Numbered from the stretch's first letter, positions 39,921 through 52,935 are shown. The stretch is 64,000 nucleotides of DNA from Oscheius tipulae (GCA_037178975.1 JASJZH010000005.1:8952501-9016500); one strand, 5' to 3'. The notes: generated by a model from the letters alone, not told the origin. A program made the numbers and translations.

Positions 39921-41369
39921 TGTTATCTAGGTGGAGAAAGCGTCTTCGGAAGATAAACCATAATCTTCTTCATGTCATGCTCGTGCTTTCTCGGCTGGTC
40001 CAAGCACATCGGACAGATGGTACGGACGACTATTCTCTACTGCAAAGTGATTTCCTCTCATGGGGATTTAGATAATTGCAAAGATCCAGTTTTTTTTTCA
40101 GGGTTTAGTAGATGAGTTAGCACAGTGACAATCGCCTGTCCCGGTTTCTTACGGTATCCCGTCATCCAGCCTGCTGCAACTTGCCGAAAACCCTGTTTTT
40201 TTGAAATTCCAGGCATTGTGACCAGGTCGCTAAAAAGTTTTGGGTGACGGCTGTGACAGACAGAGATACAGTTAGCAAGTGGACATGGTTCGCAAGCAGA
40301 ATCTGCGACAGGCACTCCTACAGAATGTAAGGGAGCACAACCAACGGGGGTGGAAGTGTCAAAATATTTAAATTTTAATCGATGCTGTGCAACAACTATT
40401 ATACATAGGCGTCTATAGGCAGTAATTAACCAGGCAGCATATCGACACCCGTGGTTAAGAGTTGGTGGGCTACCTTGGTTCTTCGGAATACGGTACTTCC
40501 AAACGTCTCGACCTTTTGGAAACATCTTAATTGCAAAGTCTATACCTAATCAAAACTTTCAAAGTGGCCAGTTTAACAGACGCGGCGGCGCCACACACAC
40601 ACACGGATCTCCCCAAATGAACTCTGCTCCTAAGGCAGCAGCTAGTCATCGAATGGCCGGAAACGGCGATTTGTGAACCATCGCACACTAAATTCGAGCG
40701 AGAAAGGCGGTGGTCGTCGTGTGTGACATGCATCATTAACGAGACTGCTTGTCTCTGTTTGCACAGTTAGAAAAGGGCTGAAGGTTAGAATCTGGTCTGG
40801 TATTGTTTGTTGAGAGTCTCGTCATTTGGGAGAGACTCACGTCGTTCCAAAAAAGAGGGGGCTACTGGTCGTGCGTGCCCGAGAATAGCCTGTTTGTGAC
40901 TGGATCGACCTCCTTTCACGCAAAATTTCCAGAACAAATCTATCGCGTGACTCTCCCGAATTAGAATCGGAGTTCCGTTGGACAGTGAGACAGAGAGTCA
41001 CAGAGACAGAGAGACAGAAACTTCCGGAGAACGTGATCTGTAGACAAAATGAACCTTGACGGGGCAATGAACCGTTTCTCATCATTCTATAATTTGTTTG
41101 TACCTACCCAGAACACACATCACCATCCTCACACCCTCTCAGGAGTCAATTACAGTTCAAGGACAGAAATTAATTGTGAGTTTCCGGAGGAAGAAGAGGA
41201 AAACAGGAGAAAACCGTTTCCGGGGTCCATATGCTAGAAACCACAGTAAATGCGAGTAGATGCGATTAGGGCACGTGACTTCTTTTTTCTTGACTGGTTG
41301 GACAGAACAGAGGTCTAAGGGAGAACACTGAAACAGCAGCAGACTCATTGTAAAACTTTGATGAGACTT

Positions 41370-41495
41370 TTAGGGTTGAGAAGAAATTTTTGAACTTTCC
41401 GATATATTGCAAAGTAGTAGAACAGGTCAGTCAGGTCCACAAGTTTGCAGAACGTTAGAAGGTGCAAAAGTGCTGTCCTGACTTGAAATTTTTAT
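41370..41495. repeat. Hairpin repeat H, copy 4
   Basis: Core arms GATATATTGCAAAGTAGTAG (41401-41420) and CCACAAGTTTGCAGAACGTT (41437-41456), 16-nt loop, with longer imperfect outer pairing. Confidence 0.6.
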
Positions 41496-42529
41496 TTTTG
41501 GAAAGAGAGTGAGCTTTCACAATGATTCTAAACCGTTCTGGTTCGTTGGAAATGAAGAGTCACTACTATACCATGTATTTCCGTGACGGGACCCCTTGTT
41601 AGAGTTTAGCAGGCGAAGATTGAATACTCAGCCAAGTTTTGGTTGAAGGATTGCCTCACTTTGGCGTCCTGAAGATCTTGACAATTTCTTAAGAAGATAG
41701 AAAGTTTGCTCGTTTGGTTTTATGGACGAAGCTCTAACCAACTGCTCCATGACAGGCGCGTTTCTTACTGGCTAAGTGAGCCAAGATTGGGAGTTTCTGA
41801 TGCTAAATCAGAAATTCTACGGTATCGAATCACATACCGAAGAACACATTTTTGTAATCAAGGAGGTGTAGGCGTAGATCATCGTGACACGCGACCCCAC
41901 CCAGTCTAATTATTCTAACGGGACACGGTTTTTTGCGGGTCGTTTTTCGGGTCCTCCCCCTCAACCCACGCTCCAAATTCCGACCGCCATGTGAGGAGGG
42001 TGGTCACCTGCTGCGACTAGAGGTCCACTTCCAAATGCCTTTTTTGACTTGTGTACTTCGGCGATCGAAGGTACAGATTAATAGAGCGAGTACATTGTCA
42101 TTAGTATAGAGAGAGAGAGAGAGAGAGAGAGAGACAGTACGCAACGATTCTCGAACCCCGTTCGAGAGGGAATCGAGAAAACTGTTCCTCATTGTCCCCC
42201 AAGTGTTCCGCCTCGTAAACCGAAAGTCAAGACCGTATGGTCAGTCTTCAGAGGCGCACCGTGGCCTTGAGATTTCCGCTCTCGCACCACACTGTTTTCA
42301 CGCGTCGTTTGCACCGTCAATGAACTTTTTTTCGGCTAGCCTTTCTTCAAAAAAGACGACGAAGAGTGATGCATTGTAAATAGAGAACTGAACGGCGATC
42401 TGATGGATCGGTCTGTGTCTGTCTCTGAAATACTTTTCTGCTATAAAATCTGTTTGCAACCCGGACGTAACAGTTGGGTAAATAAACAAGTTGCTTCCTC
42501 GTTTTATCAGTATCTGTTCCATACAAAGC

Positions 42530-42564
<35 letters not shown>

Positions 42565-42764
42565 ATCTCTTCCCTTTTCTGCCATCATCGTCTTCGTCGT
42601 GGTCGTGGGGGCGTCGTGGTGCCGCCCTGACCCCGCCCCCTCGAATAGTCTGTACAGTCTCGGTCTGAATAGCCGTCCGCCTTCTATTAAAGGACTTTTC
42701 TACAGACCCCTGTTCCTAGCTATCCCTTTCTCCTCTTGGCCTACTGCCAACTTATTAGAGCAGA

Positions 42765-45700
42765 ATGCTAGTCGGGCTTTGGCTCGCTGCTCTTCTCTTA
42801 CAGGTTTGTTCCCTCCATTTTCAGTTCCTATAGGCAGTTTCGAGAGATCAAATCTGGCTAATGTCTTCAAATATCCTTTGTTCGTCTCGAGTGTTTATAT
42901 AAATACTCTTCTGGTGTCAACCAGTCTCAACATATGTCTCCACCTGTCCTTGAACCCTTGCCTCTTTACCTCCTCTCTTTCGTCGTTCTTTGTGCCTGGG
43001 GATTCGCATCAGCTAATTCCTTGTAATTACAGACCTTTCCATTTAGCCTGTAGGTCACTTCCTCGTCTTAATCTCTCAAGTGGCCTTTCTTGACCACAGA
43101 CCATTTATTTCCAAGGAACAGTAGAGGCTTCAGTCAAAAAATTGGGTTAGCGTTACAAGCTCAAGGGATTTTGGGCGCCTCAATGACGCAGTACCAAATG
43201 GCTGCTAAGGAGATCAGGGTTCGGATTTTCGGCCTAAGATTTGGTTTTACTTTTGTCCCTCCTCGTTGGAAATAGGGCTATAACTTTTTTTTCACTCCAA
43301 GTATAGCGGATATCACGCCGATCCCCGTTTCCCCGAATTCCTTTAGTGAATGGATTTCTTGCCACCGTCCCTCTTTCACTCACTCTCGCTAAGCGCCCAA
43401 TTAGCTTAAAAAGTGACGCTCGTTCGTCACTTTTTTCAGTCACTGTGCCATTAGGACGACCGTTCAATGTTCAGAGAGACAGAGTTAAGTGAAAAAGGGA
43501 AAGGATAGACTAAATAAACTGAAGTCCCGTCGCGGGAGCGACTTTCTTTCCGTTGGGTCACCTTGACGCCAGCCCGATTGTTTCATGCTGAGGAGCCGAT
43601 CAATCGCTTCCAAACTCAAGGGCAGTTAAAGAAACTATTAGCTCAATGATCCGATTAGGTCAATCAATCTTCCCATAGTGATAAATTTGTTGATTGAATC
43701 ATGGGCTTACCTAGACTGACCGACCAAACTTGAACCCCAACGTGACCTCTTGTCTTTTTACCAGGAACGTCCTCTGTAACGAGAGTGGGAGAGAGAGACA
43801 GAGTGAGATACTATCAGCTAGACAAAGACGGCACCATTTTTAGTGGGTGACATAAAACCTTTTGTATTCGATCCACTACGTAGGCATTATGAGCCAGAGA
43901 AATTTTGTGTGCCGGTTTGCATCCATGGCGCAGTGCCAAATGGCGTTGTCAGTGTCTGAGAGACCAGGCTCGTATCCCGGACCAGACATTCACTTTTAAC
44001 TTTGCTTTTAAACATTCAAACGGTAGTTTTAGCATGCTAGTTTTCCGGTAACCTTTGAAAGACATCAAAAGCCTCCGTTCATTTTGGTCCAGGCTGAAAG
44101 AAAGCATTTTCTCGCTCGATAAGGTGCGAGAGCGCGTTCCCGCGTATGTGTGTTGTAACACTTTTCGGAAGTTCACAAGCCATTATAAGCAATTAGTGGA
44201 AGAGACTAATAGAGAACACATTGTAATAGCCCATTTACACAACAGTCTCACCCTCAAAATGGTCTTCTAAAACTTGTTTCTGACTATACCACATTTTGCT
44301 GGATGAACCAGTATATGAAGAGGCTGGAGCTACTTGACCGACTGATGAGAGACTTGTAGGGAGCAGCTGGTGTCTTGCAATTCTTCACCCCGGAGGAGCT
44401 TCGTTATACATTTGGTGTGGAAAGACTTGACCAGGTCCCAAACCATGAGGAAGTCTTCCCCAAGCTGACCCATTCTGACAGTGGTGCCTTGAAGAGACTC
44501 CAAGTTCAGGTATCAGTCGTTTTTTTTAAACACACGATAAGAATCGGGTTCAGGTCGGCAAGAAGACTTTTGATCTGCCACTGTCTGCCACAGTTGATGA
44601 GCTCGTCTCACCTCAGATAACCTCAGTTCATCGCGATGAGAACAACGGAGGTAAAGCGATTCTCCTTTTTTTGATGTATCGTTGAACTGTTCCAGGTCGA
44701 CTGCAGCTGAACGATCGACCCACGAGCTGCCACTATAGGTATCTGTCAAACCACACCCTGGCCAGCATATCGAACTGCGACGGCAGAATTGTGAGTCCTT
44801 TGTGGGAGTATTAATATCTAGCTGACAGACAGAGAGACAGACAGGATAACGAGTTTCCTTCCTCCAGGGTCAATCCCGGTCATGAAAGAACTTCGAAGGT
44901 CGTTCCCCAAATGTCACTTAGCACGACCAATCCATCATTTCGCCGGTTCAGAAAGCGGGCAGAGAAGGAGAGAACCCCGGCCTTTCTGTTTTAAATAACT
45001 AGAATTTAAGTAGCTTGCAAACAGTTTTAATAGGACTTTTGGTCTTTAACGTATTAAAACGCTCACGACCGAACTTTATAGAGAAAAGTTTTAGATTATG
45101 TTCCTTAGCATTTTCCAGTGAATCCTGCCATTGGAATTTGAACCCGACTCGTTTGGAACCATAGTCACAACTGTAACCGACTGCGCTATGCTTCCGAATG
45201 TTCAGCCGGTTATTTGAATTCAAAAAGCAGACATGTAAAAGAAGTTAGATCAGACTGGTAAAAGGCGCCGCGTAACCGGGAAGTCAGGTGTCAGGCGTTT
45301 CGGACCAGACGGCGTTAATAAGGAAGTGACAAAACCGTTCAATATCACCTTACAGAAGGGAACAATTATCGACAGGGACGGCATTCACGTCATCCATCCC
45401 TTCCCCGATGTGCACGCTTCTCGCAGCAAGCGTCAAGCTGACAATGGTATGCTTTCACTGATCATTATTACACAACCTTTCCATTTTAAGAACATGGAGT
45501 GCATGTGGTCTATAAGCGAGAAAGTCTCGTTCCTCAGGAAGATTTCTGCGGTCTGGACAATGTGGTCAGCGAGGACAGTTTGTTTGAGGACGAGTCGGCC
45601 ATTTTCGAAGATGTCTTTGTCACCGGGCAGAGACTCGCTCAGCAATCTGATCTCATTGTAAAAATTATCACAAAATTGTTGACAGATCTTATTTTAGGTA

Positions 45701-48700
45701 GAACTGGCCGTCTTCGTTGATGAGACATTGTGGCGTCACTTTAGCAGCAAGTATGGTGGATCGGCCTCGAGAAAACTCCAAGATTATACGCTGACCCTGT
45801 TGAATAACATCCAGATTATGTACTACCAGCCGACGGCATCTCCACCACTCACTTTCCGCGTAATCCGCTACGAGGTCTTGACATCGCAGCCTGTAAGTTT
45901 TCCTTGGCGTGACCAGCCTGAGTGGCCAGAATTCTTTGTTTCCAATGGTTATTTTTTGCCTATGCCGATTTTCTAAGTTTTTTTTTTGAAATTTTGTAGG
46001 GTAAACTTTAATCGCTGCCGCGAAAAGTACATAAGGATGAAACATTCATATAAAAAGTGCAAAGAGCCCTACACTTTCGACGATTGTCGGAGTCTGTCAT
46101 ATATTTGTCATGACATTAGAAGATTTTGTTCGGACAAAATTTTAGCCATACAAAATGGTATGAAACATTTCAGATTGAAAACAGATGTGAAACAGATTTT
46201 TGACTACAAATTCGGCATTCCTAATCGTTTCCCATTTTCAGTCCTCCATTGCCGGCTACACTCACAATCACGGCAATGCGCAGATGTACTTGGATCGTTT
46301 CTGTCGCTACCAGAGGAATCTGGGCGTTCGTGACTGGGATCATGCCATCATGCTTACCGGGTACGTGTCCCTTTTCCCGCATTGTAAATTGTTAGTGTCG
46401 AATTCGCGCGCAAGCCATCAACAAACGGGAAGAGAGAAGACGACGTTTGATACGGCAGCATGACTGTTTTTAGCCGCGCGATTATGGCCAAAGCGAGAAG
46501 AGAGAACACGAAGCATTTGTATTAATAATGGCCCATCTATTGTAGGTACGACATCCATCGAGGGGCTGGCAGCCGGTCTATCTCGGGAATTGCCCGTCTG
46601 GATGGCATGTGCGATCCGTGGAACACTTGCACGCTGGCCGAGGGACTCGATTTCACCTCGGCTTTCATCGGAACACACGAGCTCGGACATAGGTACTTTG
46701 AAACAAACTTTTCTTTGCATAAAACATCAAATTCAGTGTGGGCATGCGCCACGACGAGCCTTATTGTCCCTCCAAACACATCATGAGCTCGTCGCTTGGT
46801 CCTGGAAAAGTTACCTGGTCCACCTGCTCGCTCCGCGATTATCACCAATTCTTGCAAAGAATGGAGTGAGTTTTGTCTTTTCCTTTTGACAGAAAAACTT
46901 CAGTGCTCGAGGCAAAAACTGCCTGAGGGTCTCAAACATGCGTGTCAAGTTGGCGATTCCTGTCGACTCGAAACCCGGACAAATCTATGATGCCAATCTG
47001 CAATGTGAGCTGATGCACGGAGTGGGATATCAGCAGGTGGGCAGGAGTCCCTTTTCCCGTTGGATCTCTCAGTTGATTTTACTCGAAAACTGTTTCGCGG
47101 GGTCACTTCCGTTCTCCATTAAAGCGCGCACACACAGCTGGAAACGGCCTTTCCACACGGCGCCGCATGGACAAAGGGACTTGCTCGAAATTAATCATGT
47201 TTCTTTGCAGATCACGCCTCGAGTCGACTCTGCAGATGGAATTTGTTATATGATGTGGTGTGGACAGTCTTCTTTCGGTAGAATCATCACGTCTCATCCG
47301 GCCCTTGAAGGTTAGCTCCATTTTTCTCCCTCGGTATATTTGATGTTCAACAGGCTTTTGTATAGTAATTTTTCATGCTAAGTGATTATACACATTTATA
47401 AGCCCAAAAAATAAGTTAGGGTGCTGTTGAATGCAAAACTATGCACTTTATTATTAACTTGTGGCAGGCGTACAGAAGGGCACTGCGTTTTCCTTTTTTC
47501 CTGTAAAGTTTCTCCAAAACTTCATTTTTCAGGAACCTTTTGTGCACCGAACAAGTGGTGTTCCCTTGGTCGATGTGTTCCTTGGACTTCTGGCGATGTC
47601 GGAGTGCCTACAGTAGCTACCACCACACCTCGACCCTTCCAACCAACACCAGCCTGGCGTCCAGCTGTTCCTCAGAAGATCGACGGTGGCTGGTCCGGTT
47701 TCTCCTATCTCGACTGTCGACAATGCTCCTGCTCCGGCATTTCTGGCTCAGTTGGTCTGGCTGTCACTCGTCGTACCTGTTCAGCTCCGCAACCGCAGAA
47801 CGGTGGAGAGGAGTGCATAGGCTCGAGCCAACGTGCATTTGTCTGCAACCGCAATTGCGCAGCAAAGTACAGGAAAACGGTTGACGAGGTGAGCTGCTAG
47901 ACCAGAAATCAGGAAACAATCACCTCGAGACGGGTGTGCGTACGCTTTTTTAAATCGTCTTTTTTGGGCGACGGGACTGATTGAGGGTGTGGTGGAATCC
48001 TCCTGAAGACTGGCTCTTTTTGAAAATTGGAAAAGTCAGCTGACTGGAACCTGATTTATCTTTACCACCCTATATATATATTTAACCATTTTTTTCAGTA
48101 CATCACGGAGAAGTGCACAGAGCACAAAAGGATCAAAAACGACCAGGAGTTGACGGGAACCGGTAGTCAGCTGAACCGTTTTCCTCAGAGAGCCTGCAAG
48201 GTAATTATCTCTCCGCATAAAGACCCGTAAAAGAGTGCGTGTCCTTGGCGTTCTCGCACGCAAATCGTCTTAAAACACGCACTAGAGCCCCCACACTTAA
48301 CCCCGCACGGAAGTTGTCAAGCACTCTTTGTCGCCAGACAGATCATAAAGCGAAATTTCCTCCAGCCGGTCGGTCATTTTTATCTCGCGGGAGGAAGGCT
48401 ACTTTAAAATTTCTCCCAAAAAATTTCGCTGTCAGCGCAGTGGCTTCCGCCGGCCTTTGCGCGTTGACCCCGGGATTTCAATGAAACGGATGAAGGGCGG
48501 AACACAAACTTAGCTGGCCGTGAAACTGCGAGAGTCTGCAAGAGAACACCCTTATTGATTTCAGGTCTTTTGCGACGTCGTGAACCGATTTGGCAGTCAG
48601 AGAAACTACCGATTCTTTGGCGATAATCTCCCCGATGGCACGTCCTGCGGATTTGACCGGTATTGTCTTGACGGAGAGTGTCTGGTCAGTTAGGATATAT

Positions 48701-50174
48701 TCCCAGTGACAAATGTCCAACTTAGCCTCTGAACTGCAACAACAATGTTCTAATGGGAAGAGATGTTGGCTGTCCCTCGGAGACCTGCCCCGCCCAGCAG
48801 AGTACTGTGGAAGGAACCTGGGGTGTCTGGAGTCTTTGGACCGAATGTTCTGCTACATGTGGAGGGGGTTACCGGAAAAGAAATCGTTTCTGTTCTGTCA
48901 AAGGACAGTGCCGTGGAGCCGAAGCCGAGTCGGAACAATGTAACAGAGACAGTTGCCCAGCTATTCCAGAGACTGGCGCCAATAGGTAGTCCATTGATTG
49001 ATGACTTCCTGATATGGGTCTTACAGCTGGTCTACCTGGACCGAATGGAATTCGTGTTCCGTCTCTTGCGGAAGAGGTTCACAAGCCCGATACAGAAAGT
49101 GCCAGACTCCAGCCAAGACGCTGGCTTTCGATTGTCCCGGTACGGAGCCTCAGTTCAGCTATGATGGCATACGTAGAACGTATCACAAAGGTGCTTTACT
49201 AACCCTCTAACCCCCCGCTAGAAGCTTATTCTATCTAACCGTAACCCATATTTTTGTTACCATCCTTTGCGAACGGCAGCATTCCAGAGAAAAACATTGA
49301 AGTCCGCGCCTGCGATGCTGGATCTTGTTCTGCTGTCGGCGTCTGGGCTTCCTGGAACGAATGGAGCACCTGTTCTACCTCTTGCGGCCCAGGAATCATG
49401 GTCAGACAACGTGGCTGCAACAGGGAACCCTGTGATGGATCAGCTCACGAAAGAAGATCTTGTAATCTGGCTACTTGCCCATCTGCCGGTCATTGGGGTG
49501 AATGGAACCAATGGTCGGAATGCAGTCGACTCTGTGGAAGAGGTCTTCGCTCCAGAAGTCGAGGCTGTGTTGGAGGCGGTTGTCTAGGAGCTGGCTCAGA
49601 GCAACAGTTCTGCAATGAACAGGCCTGCGAGTCCAATAAGGGAGGTGAATGGTCCGTCTGGTCAGGATGGTCACAGTGCAGGTATTTATCGTTTTGTACT
49701 TATCAGAACAATTATATATTTTAGTGCCAGCTGTGGTGCCGGAGTCAAAAGAAGGACGAGATTCTGTCGAAGTGGAAACTGTCCAGGCAACTACAAAGAG
49801 AGTGCAATCTGCAATGAGCGAGATTGTGAGAATCGGAATGCGAACTGGGGGGGTAAGTTAACTATTTGTATATGTACTAAATGTTTAACAGATACTAATC
49901 ATGGAGAAAATTTTCCAAACGAGAACGAAATATAACCAACTAACCATAAATGTAAGCCTTGTGTGTTGTGTGGAGTGATATTTTGTTGTTTTTTTAGGAC
50001 AAGATTAATAATCGACTTATAGGCTGGGGCTACTGGTCAACTTGCTCAGAGACGTGTGGAGAAGGCATCCGAAAACGAGTGAGAAAATGCTACGGCTCAG
50101 GTTCATGTTCCGGAAACGAATATGAGCAACAGGGCTGCTACTTGAGAGCCTGCCAGCGAAGAAGATTGTTCTAA
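42765..50174 (+). CDS. ADAMTS-family secreted metalloprotease with thrombospondin repeats
   Basis: Zinc endopeptidase of the extracellular matrix. Twenty exons give about 1045 aa. Exon 1 (42765-42803) encodes only the signal peptide [13 protein letters not shown] and is followed by a 1.55-kb intron. The propeptide ends at a furin site RSKR (about residue 151). The catalytic domain starts VELAVFVDE (45698) and contains HELGHSVGMRHD with a downstream IMSSS Met-turn (46546-46865). A disintegrin-like and cysteine-rich region follows ([31 protein letters not shown]). One atypical central TSP1 module and six C-terminal TSP1 modules are seen, e.g. [18 protein letters not shown] and [18 protein letters not shown]. 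The exon 17 donor and exon 18 acceptor are chosen by phase and uncertain. Close to nematode ADAMTS proteins that shape matrix during cell migration or growth; the exact ortholog is not claimed. Confidence 0.92.
43175..43230 (+). repeat. tRNA-like repeat in ADAMTS intron 1, copy 1
   Basis: GACGCAGTACCAAATGGC and a downstream AGGGTTCGG recall A and B boxes; closely similar head at 43925. Confidence 0.4.
43925..43985 (+). repeat. tRNA-like repeat in ADAMTS intron 1, copy 2
   Basis: GGCGCAGTGCCAAATGGCG then AGGCTCGTATCCCGG. Shares the head with 43175-43230. Confidence 0.4.
45125..45197 (-). repeat. tRNA-derived SINE-like repeat in ADAMTS intron 4
   Basis: Minus strand reads GCATAGCGCAGTCGGTTACA and later GTCGGGTTCAAATTCC; same family as 29903-29980 with about one change in five. 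Confidence 0.6.
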
Positions 50175-50407
50175 CTATTGTCTCCTCCTCTTTACGCGTC
50201 TTAGTGCCAGCTAGTCCAGTGCCAGTGTCTCCTCACCCAAAGATTCTTATGTACCGATGTATTGTATTTATTGTCCGGTCACGCCTGAATCCTGCCTCAC
50301 GTGCAGCTCAGGAGTCTCTCCAAAGCGGGTCCTCTTTGTAATAACAATAAGTCTAGAACAATATTCGAGGTGTGTTCTGTACAGTTATTGATAACATAAA
50401 CATTCAA

Positions 50408-51783
50408 TCATGCGACTATATCGAATCGAAGCTCTGTCGTCCCTTTGAAGGAAGGAAGATTCTCTATTTCAGCACCGGGTAGACTGTTGACTAGGAAGCA
50501 GCGAACAACGCCGTGCTTAAAAGTTTCGGGCAAGAAAAATTTGACAAAAAGCTGAAAAATGAAATTTTTAAGAAACTTTAATACTAACTAGAGTGGGCAT
50601 GTCGTATGCTGTGTCTCCGTCGTCACCATTGCAGATTTCCTCGCCTCGTTCGTCTGTGATTGGTTTTGAGGGCAGCTGAAAAGTATGAAATGTTTTGTTT
50701 ACAAATTTTGAAACCTTGTTAAGAGAGAAGGCCCCGTAGTTCGCGTTGAGATCATGGGCTGGGTAGTAGGATACATTAATGTGTTCGTCGTACATTTTAA
50801 AGGTGTCCAGCTTAAATTGGTATAATTATAAAGACATATAGAAAACCGACAACAGCACATTTGAAAGGGATGTCATTCTTTGAAGTGGATTTGTTATTGA
50901 ACTGCGGCTCCCATCCAATTCTCTGAAAATGTTTGGTTTACCCTAGACAGTCTCAAAAACAAACATCTTTGAGGACGATGAGGATGCAGGGATTTCTTGA
51001 ATTGTATCCGTATCTGAAATACCGTATTTTGTTATTCCCCTCTAAAACCCCTCACTTGTCATCGGCTGTACAGCCTTTTCCCGCTCGAATAAACTTCTTC
51101 ATAGGAAATCGACACCATTTACTGCCGTTCGGCTGGAAACGTCGATGTTACGTAACGATTAAATGGTCTGACGTACCCTGTCCTCCGGCTTACAGTCGCG
51201 TGTGACATTCACCCGAGTGTCCTGTTCATCATTGTAATCTAAAGCAAAGTGTGACTGCGAGAGAAGAATGTAGTATAGACGACAGAAAGATGTTTGAAAG
51301 CAAAGCGTGTACCTTGAAGGTAATTGCCGATTTCCTTGATATATTTATCTGAATCGGTTCGCAAATCAACGAAGACGATCCATCCTTTGTCGGAAGAAAG
51401 TTCTGGTACCAGACTCAGTCCTTAAAGCATGTTTACTCATTAGACAGCCTATTCAACAAACCATTCCTGGCCACAAGTTTCCGTTCTTTGATTTCACTCT
51501 GAACATGAAAATATCCTCCGATGATGAAAAGAAACACGACGGATAAAATAACAAGCAGTGAGGTGACAGCTCCGCAACAAAAGAATCTTTTTGAGGGATT
51601 CAATCTCGGATCGACTAGGATTTCCCTCAGCCCGATTGGTATTCTAAAAACACTATTTTTCCAAAACAAAAACAGCAAATACCTGCTGTCATCACCAAAA
51701 ATTTGGGCTGTATCGTCTGTACGGTAAATCTCGGGCTCGAACTCGAGTCTCTCTCCCTCTACTGGCTCGTAATGTGTAGTCAT
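50408..51783 (-). CDS. Na+/K+-ATPase beta subunit family
   Basis: Type II membrane glycoprotein that assembles with the P-type ATPase alpha subunit and carries it to the plasma membrane. Ten exons (51683-51783, 51462-51643, 51313-51420, 51177-51238, 51056-51132, 50965-51013, 50851-50922, 50715-50810, 50589-50675, 50408-50551) keep frame to 325 aa (family about 305). A short cytoplasmic N-tail leads to one helix ending VVFLFIIGGYFHVQSEI. The ectodomain has paired cysteines and the family block YGYNSRNPCILIVLKDRIGW (vertebrate YGYKEGKPCIIIKLNR), INVSYYPAHDL, and a C-terminal RCFLVNSLPGA. Tail-to-tail with the ADAMTS gene, 233 bp apart. Confidence 0.87.
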
Positions 51784-51909
51784 TCTGCTCGATGCATAAC
51801 CTGCAAAATGGCATTAAAGATATAATAATCAGAAACTGAAAATAGAGATGTCAATATGGAGGCAGTCATGAGGATAAGGATGAAGCATGGGCGGGGTTCT
51901 AATCTCTTC

Positions 51910-52257
51910 TCATTTGCGAAAGGTGTCTTCAACATTACTGATTAGGAGGGAAGAAAAATTTGTAACCTGCTGTGAAACCTTGAAAACATGACAGATCACA
52001 ATGAGACGCAGAGACGATGTTCCTGTTTTTTTTCCAACTCGAATGGTAAGAAACTTGACGACAATATGCTTTGATTTCGGAAAGACATCGGCAGAATACG
52101 TTACAATCGTGACAGGACCCTCAGAAAGTTTTTGCCCGCTTTCAAAATACACCTCTTTCAGAAAAAGAGATTTTAGTGACAAGTCCGCTACAACAGTTTT
52201 GCTTACAAGTTTGGCTGATGCCCCGTTGGGGCTCGTGACAGGTAGATGCTGCTCCAA
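51910..52257 (-). CDS. Hypothetical 115-aa open frame
   Basis: Uninterrupted frame starting MEQHLPVTSPNGAS, with alternating beta-like segments (GPVTIVTYSADVF, KHIVVKFLTIRV). No signal peptide, domain or conserved motif is recognised. It lies upstream of and on the same strand as the ATPase beta gene. It may be a real small gene or a chance frame. Confidence 0.3.
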   Translation of the reverse strand: MEQHLPVTSPNGASAKLVSKTVVADLSLKSLFLKEVYFESGQKLSEGPVTIVTYSADVFPKSKHIVVKFLTIRVGKKTGTSSLRLIVICHVFKVSQQVTNFSSLLISNVEDTFRK

Positions 52258-52439
52258 TTGAGGTACCCTGACAGGAGCAGCGTTCTTCCAAAAACATTCT
52301 TTCCCAAACTAACTCTACTTTAACTCGACATGCCAACAATTAGCGTGCTCACAAAGTATCTGCCTCCAAATGCCAATAAACGCTTCCGACAGACAGATAC
52401 ACACAATCACAGAAACTTCAGAGCACTTAGGAATAGACC

Positions 52440-52710
52440 AGCCGTCTCCGACTACTTCGCAGTCCTTTTGCCTTCAGTTTTCAGTTGGCGGCTGCGCCGC
52501 TTCGTAATAACAAAAGACTTCCAGTGGTTTCATTGCTGAGTTTTAGAGCACCCCAAAGTTGAGTTGCCACGCAATTTAGGCAGTAACTGTTTCTGAACAA
52601 CAAAACTTCTGAACACCATAATTAGCTTCTTTTTCTGTGGCAACACAAACAAACAAATAAGCATCCAAACAGAGTCCGCCACAGAAGCCTTTGCGCTATA
52701 GATAGTAGCT
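52440..52710. repeat. Dispersed repeat A, copy 2
   Basis: Same block order as 33370-33640, including GCGGCTGCGCCGCTTCGTAA and AGAGTCCGCCACAGAAGCC. Confidence 0.7.
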
Positions 52711-52779
52711 TGCTTCAATTACACTTACCATAGCATCAATTGCGTCAGAAAAGAATCTATTTTAAATTGTCCTCGCGTC

Positions 52780-52782
<3 letters not shown>

Positions 52783-52810
<28 letters not shown>

Positions 52811-52812
52811 GA
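52783..52812. repeat. (CTGT)n microsatellite
   Basis: About seven uninterrupted CTGT units. Confidence 0.9.
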
Positions 52813-52859
52813 AGCCAATATTGCCAATTAGTGAGCACTATTTTGTGCGCACACTAATT

Positions 52860-52935
52860 GTTTGCAAGTCAAGTCAGTTCGGGAGATACCTTCTTTGGGA
52901 GGACGTTGCTTCTGTCATGGTAGCTCGACTGGCGC
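52860..52935. repeat. Dispersed repeat R2, third copy
   Basis: GCAAGTCAAGTCAGT and GGTAGCTCGACTGG match 8895-8990; the middle block matches 18890-18955. Confidence 0.5.

Larger units (their letters stand above)
39284..42764. other. Gene-poor spacer between esterase-like and ADAMTS genes
   Basis: Holds hairpin copies 3 and 4, GA tracts (about 42107-42134, 42528-42560) and an AC run near 40593. No coding region supported. Confidence 0.45.

Noticed and set aside
42491-43093. 200-aa plus-strand open frame
   Set aside because: Low-complexity start in a GA repeat, no domain; the signal-peptide exon of the ADAMTS gene lies inside it in another frame.
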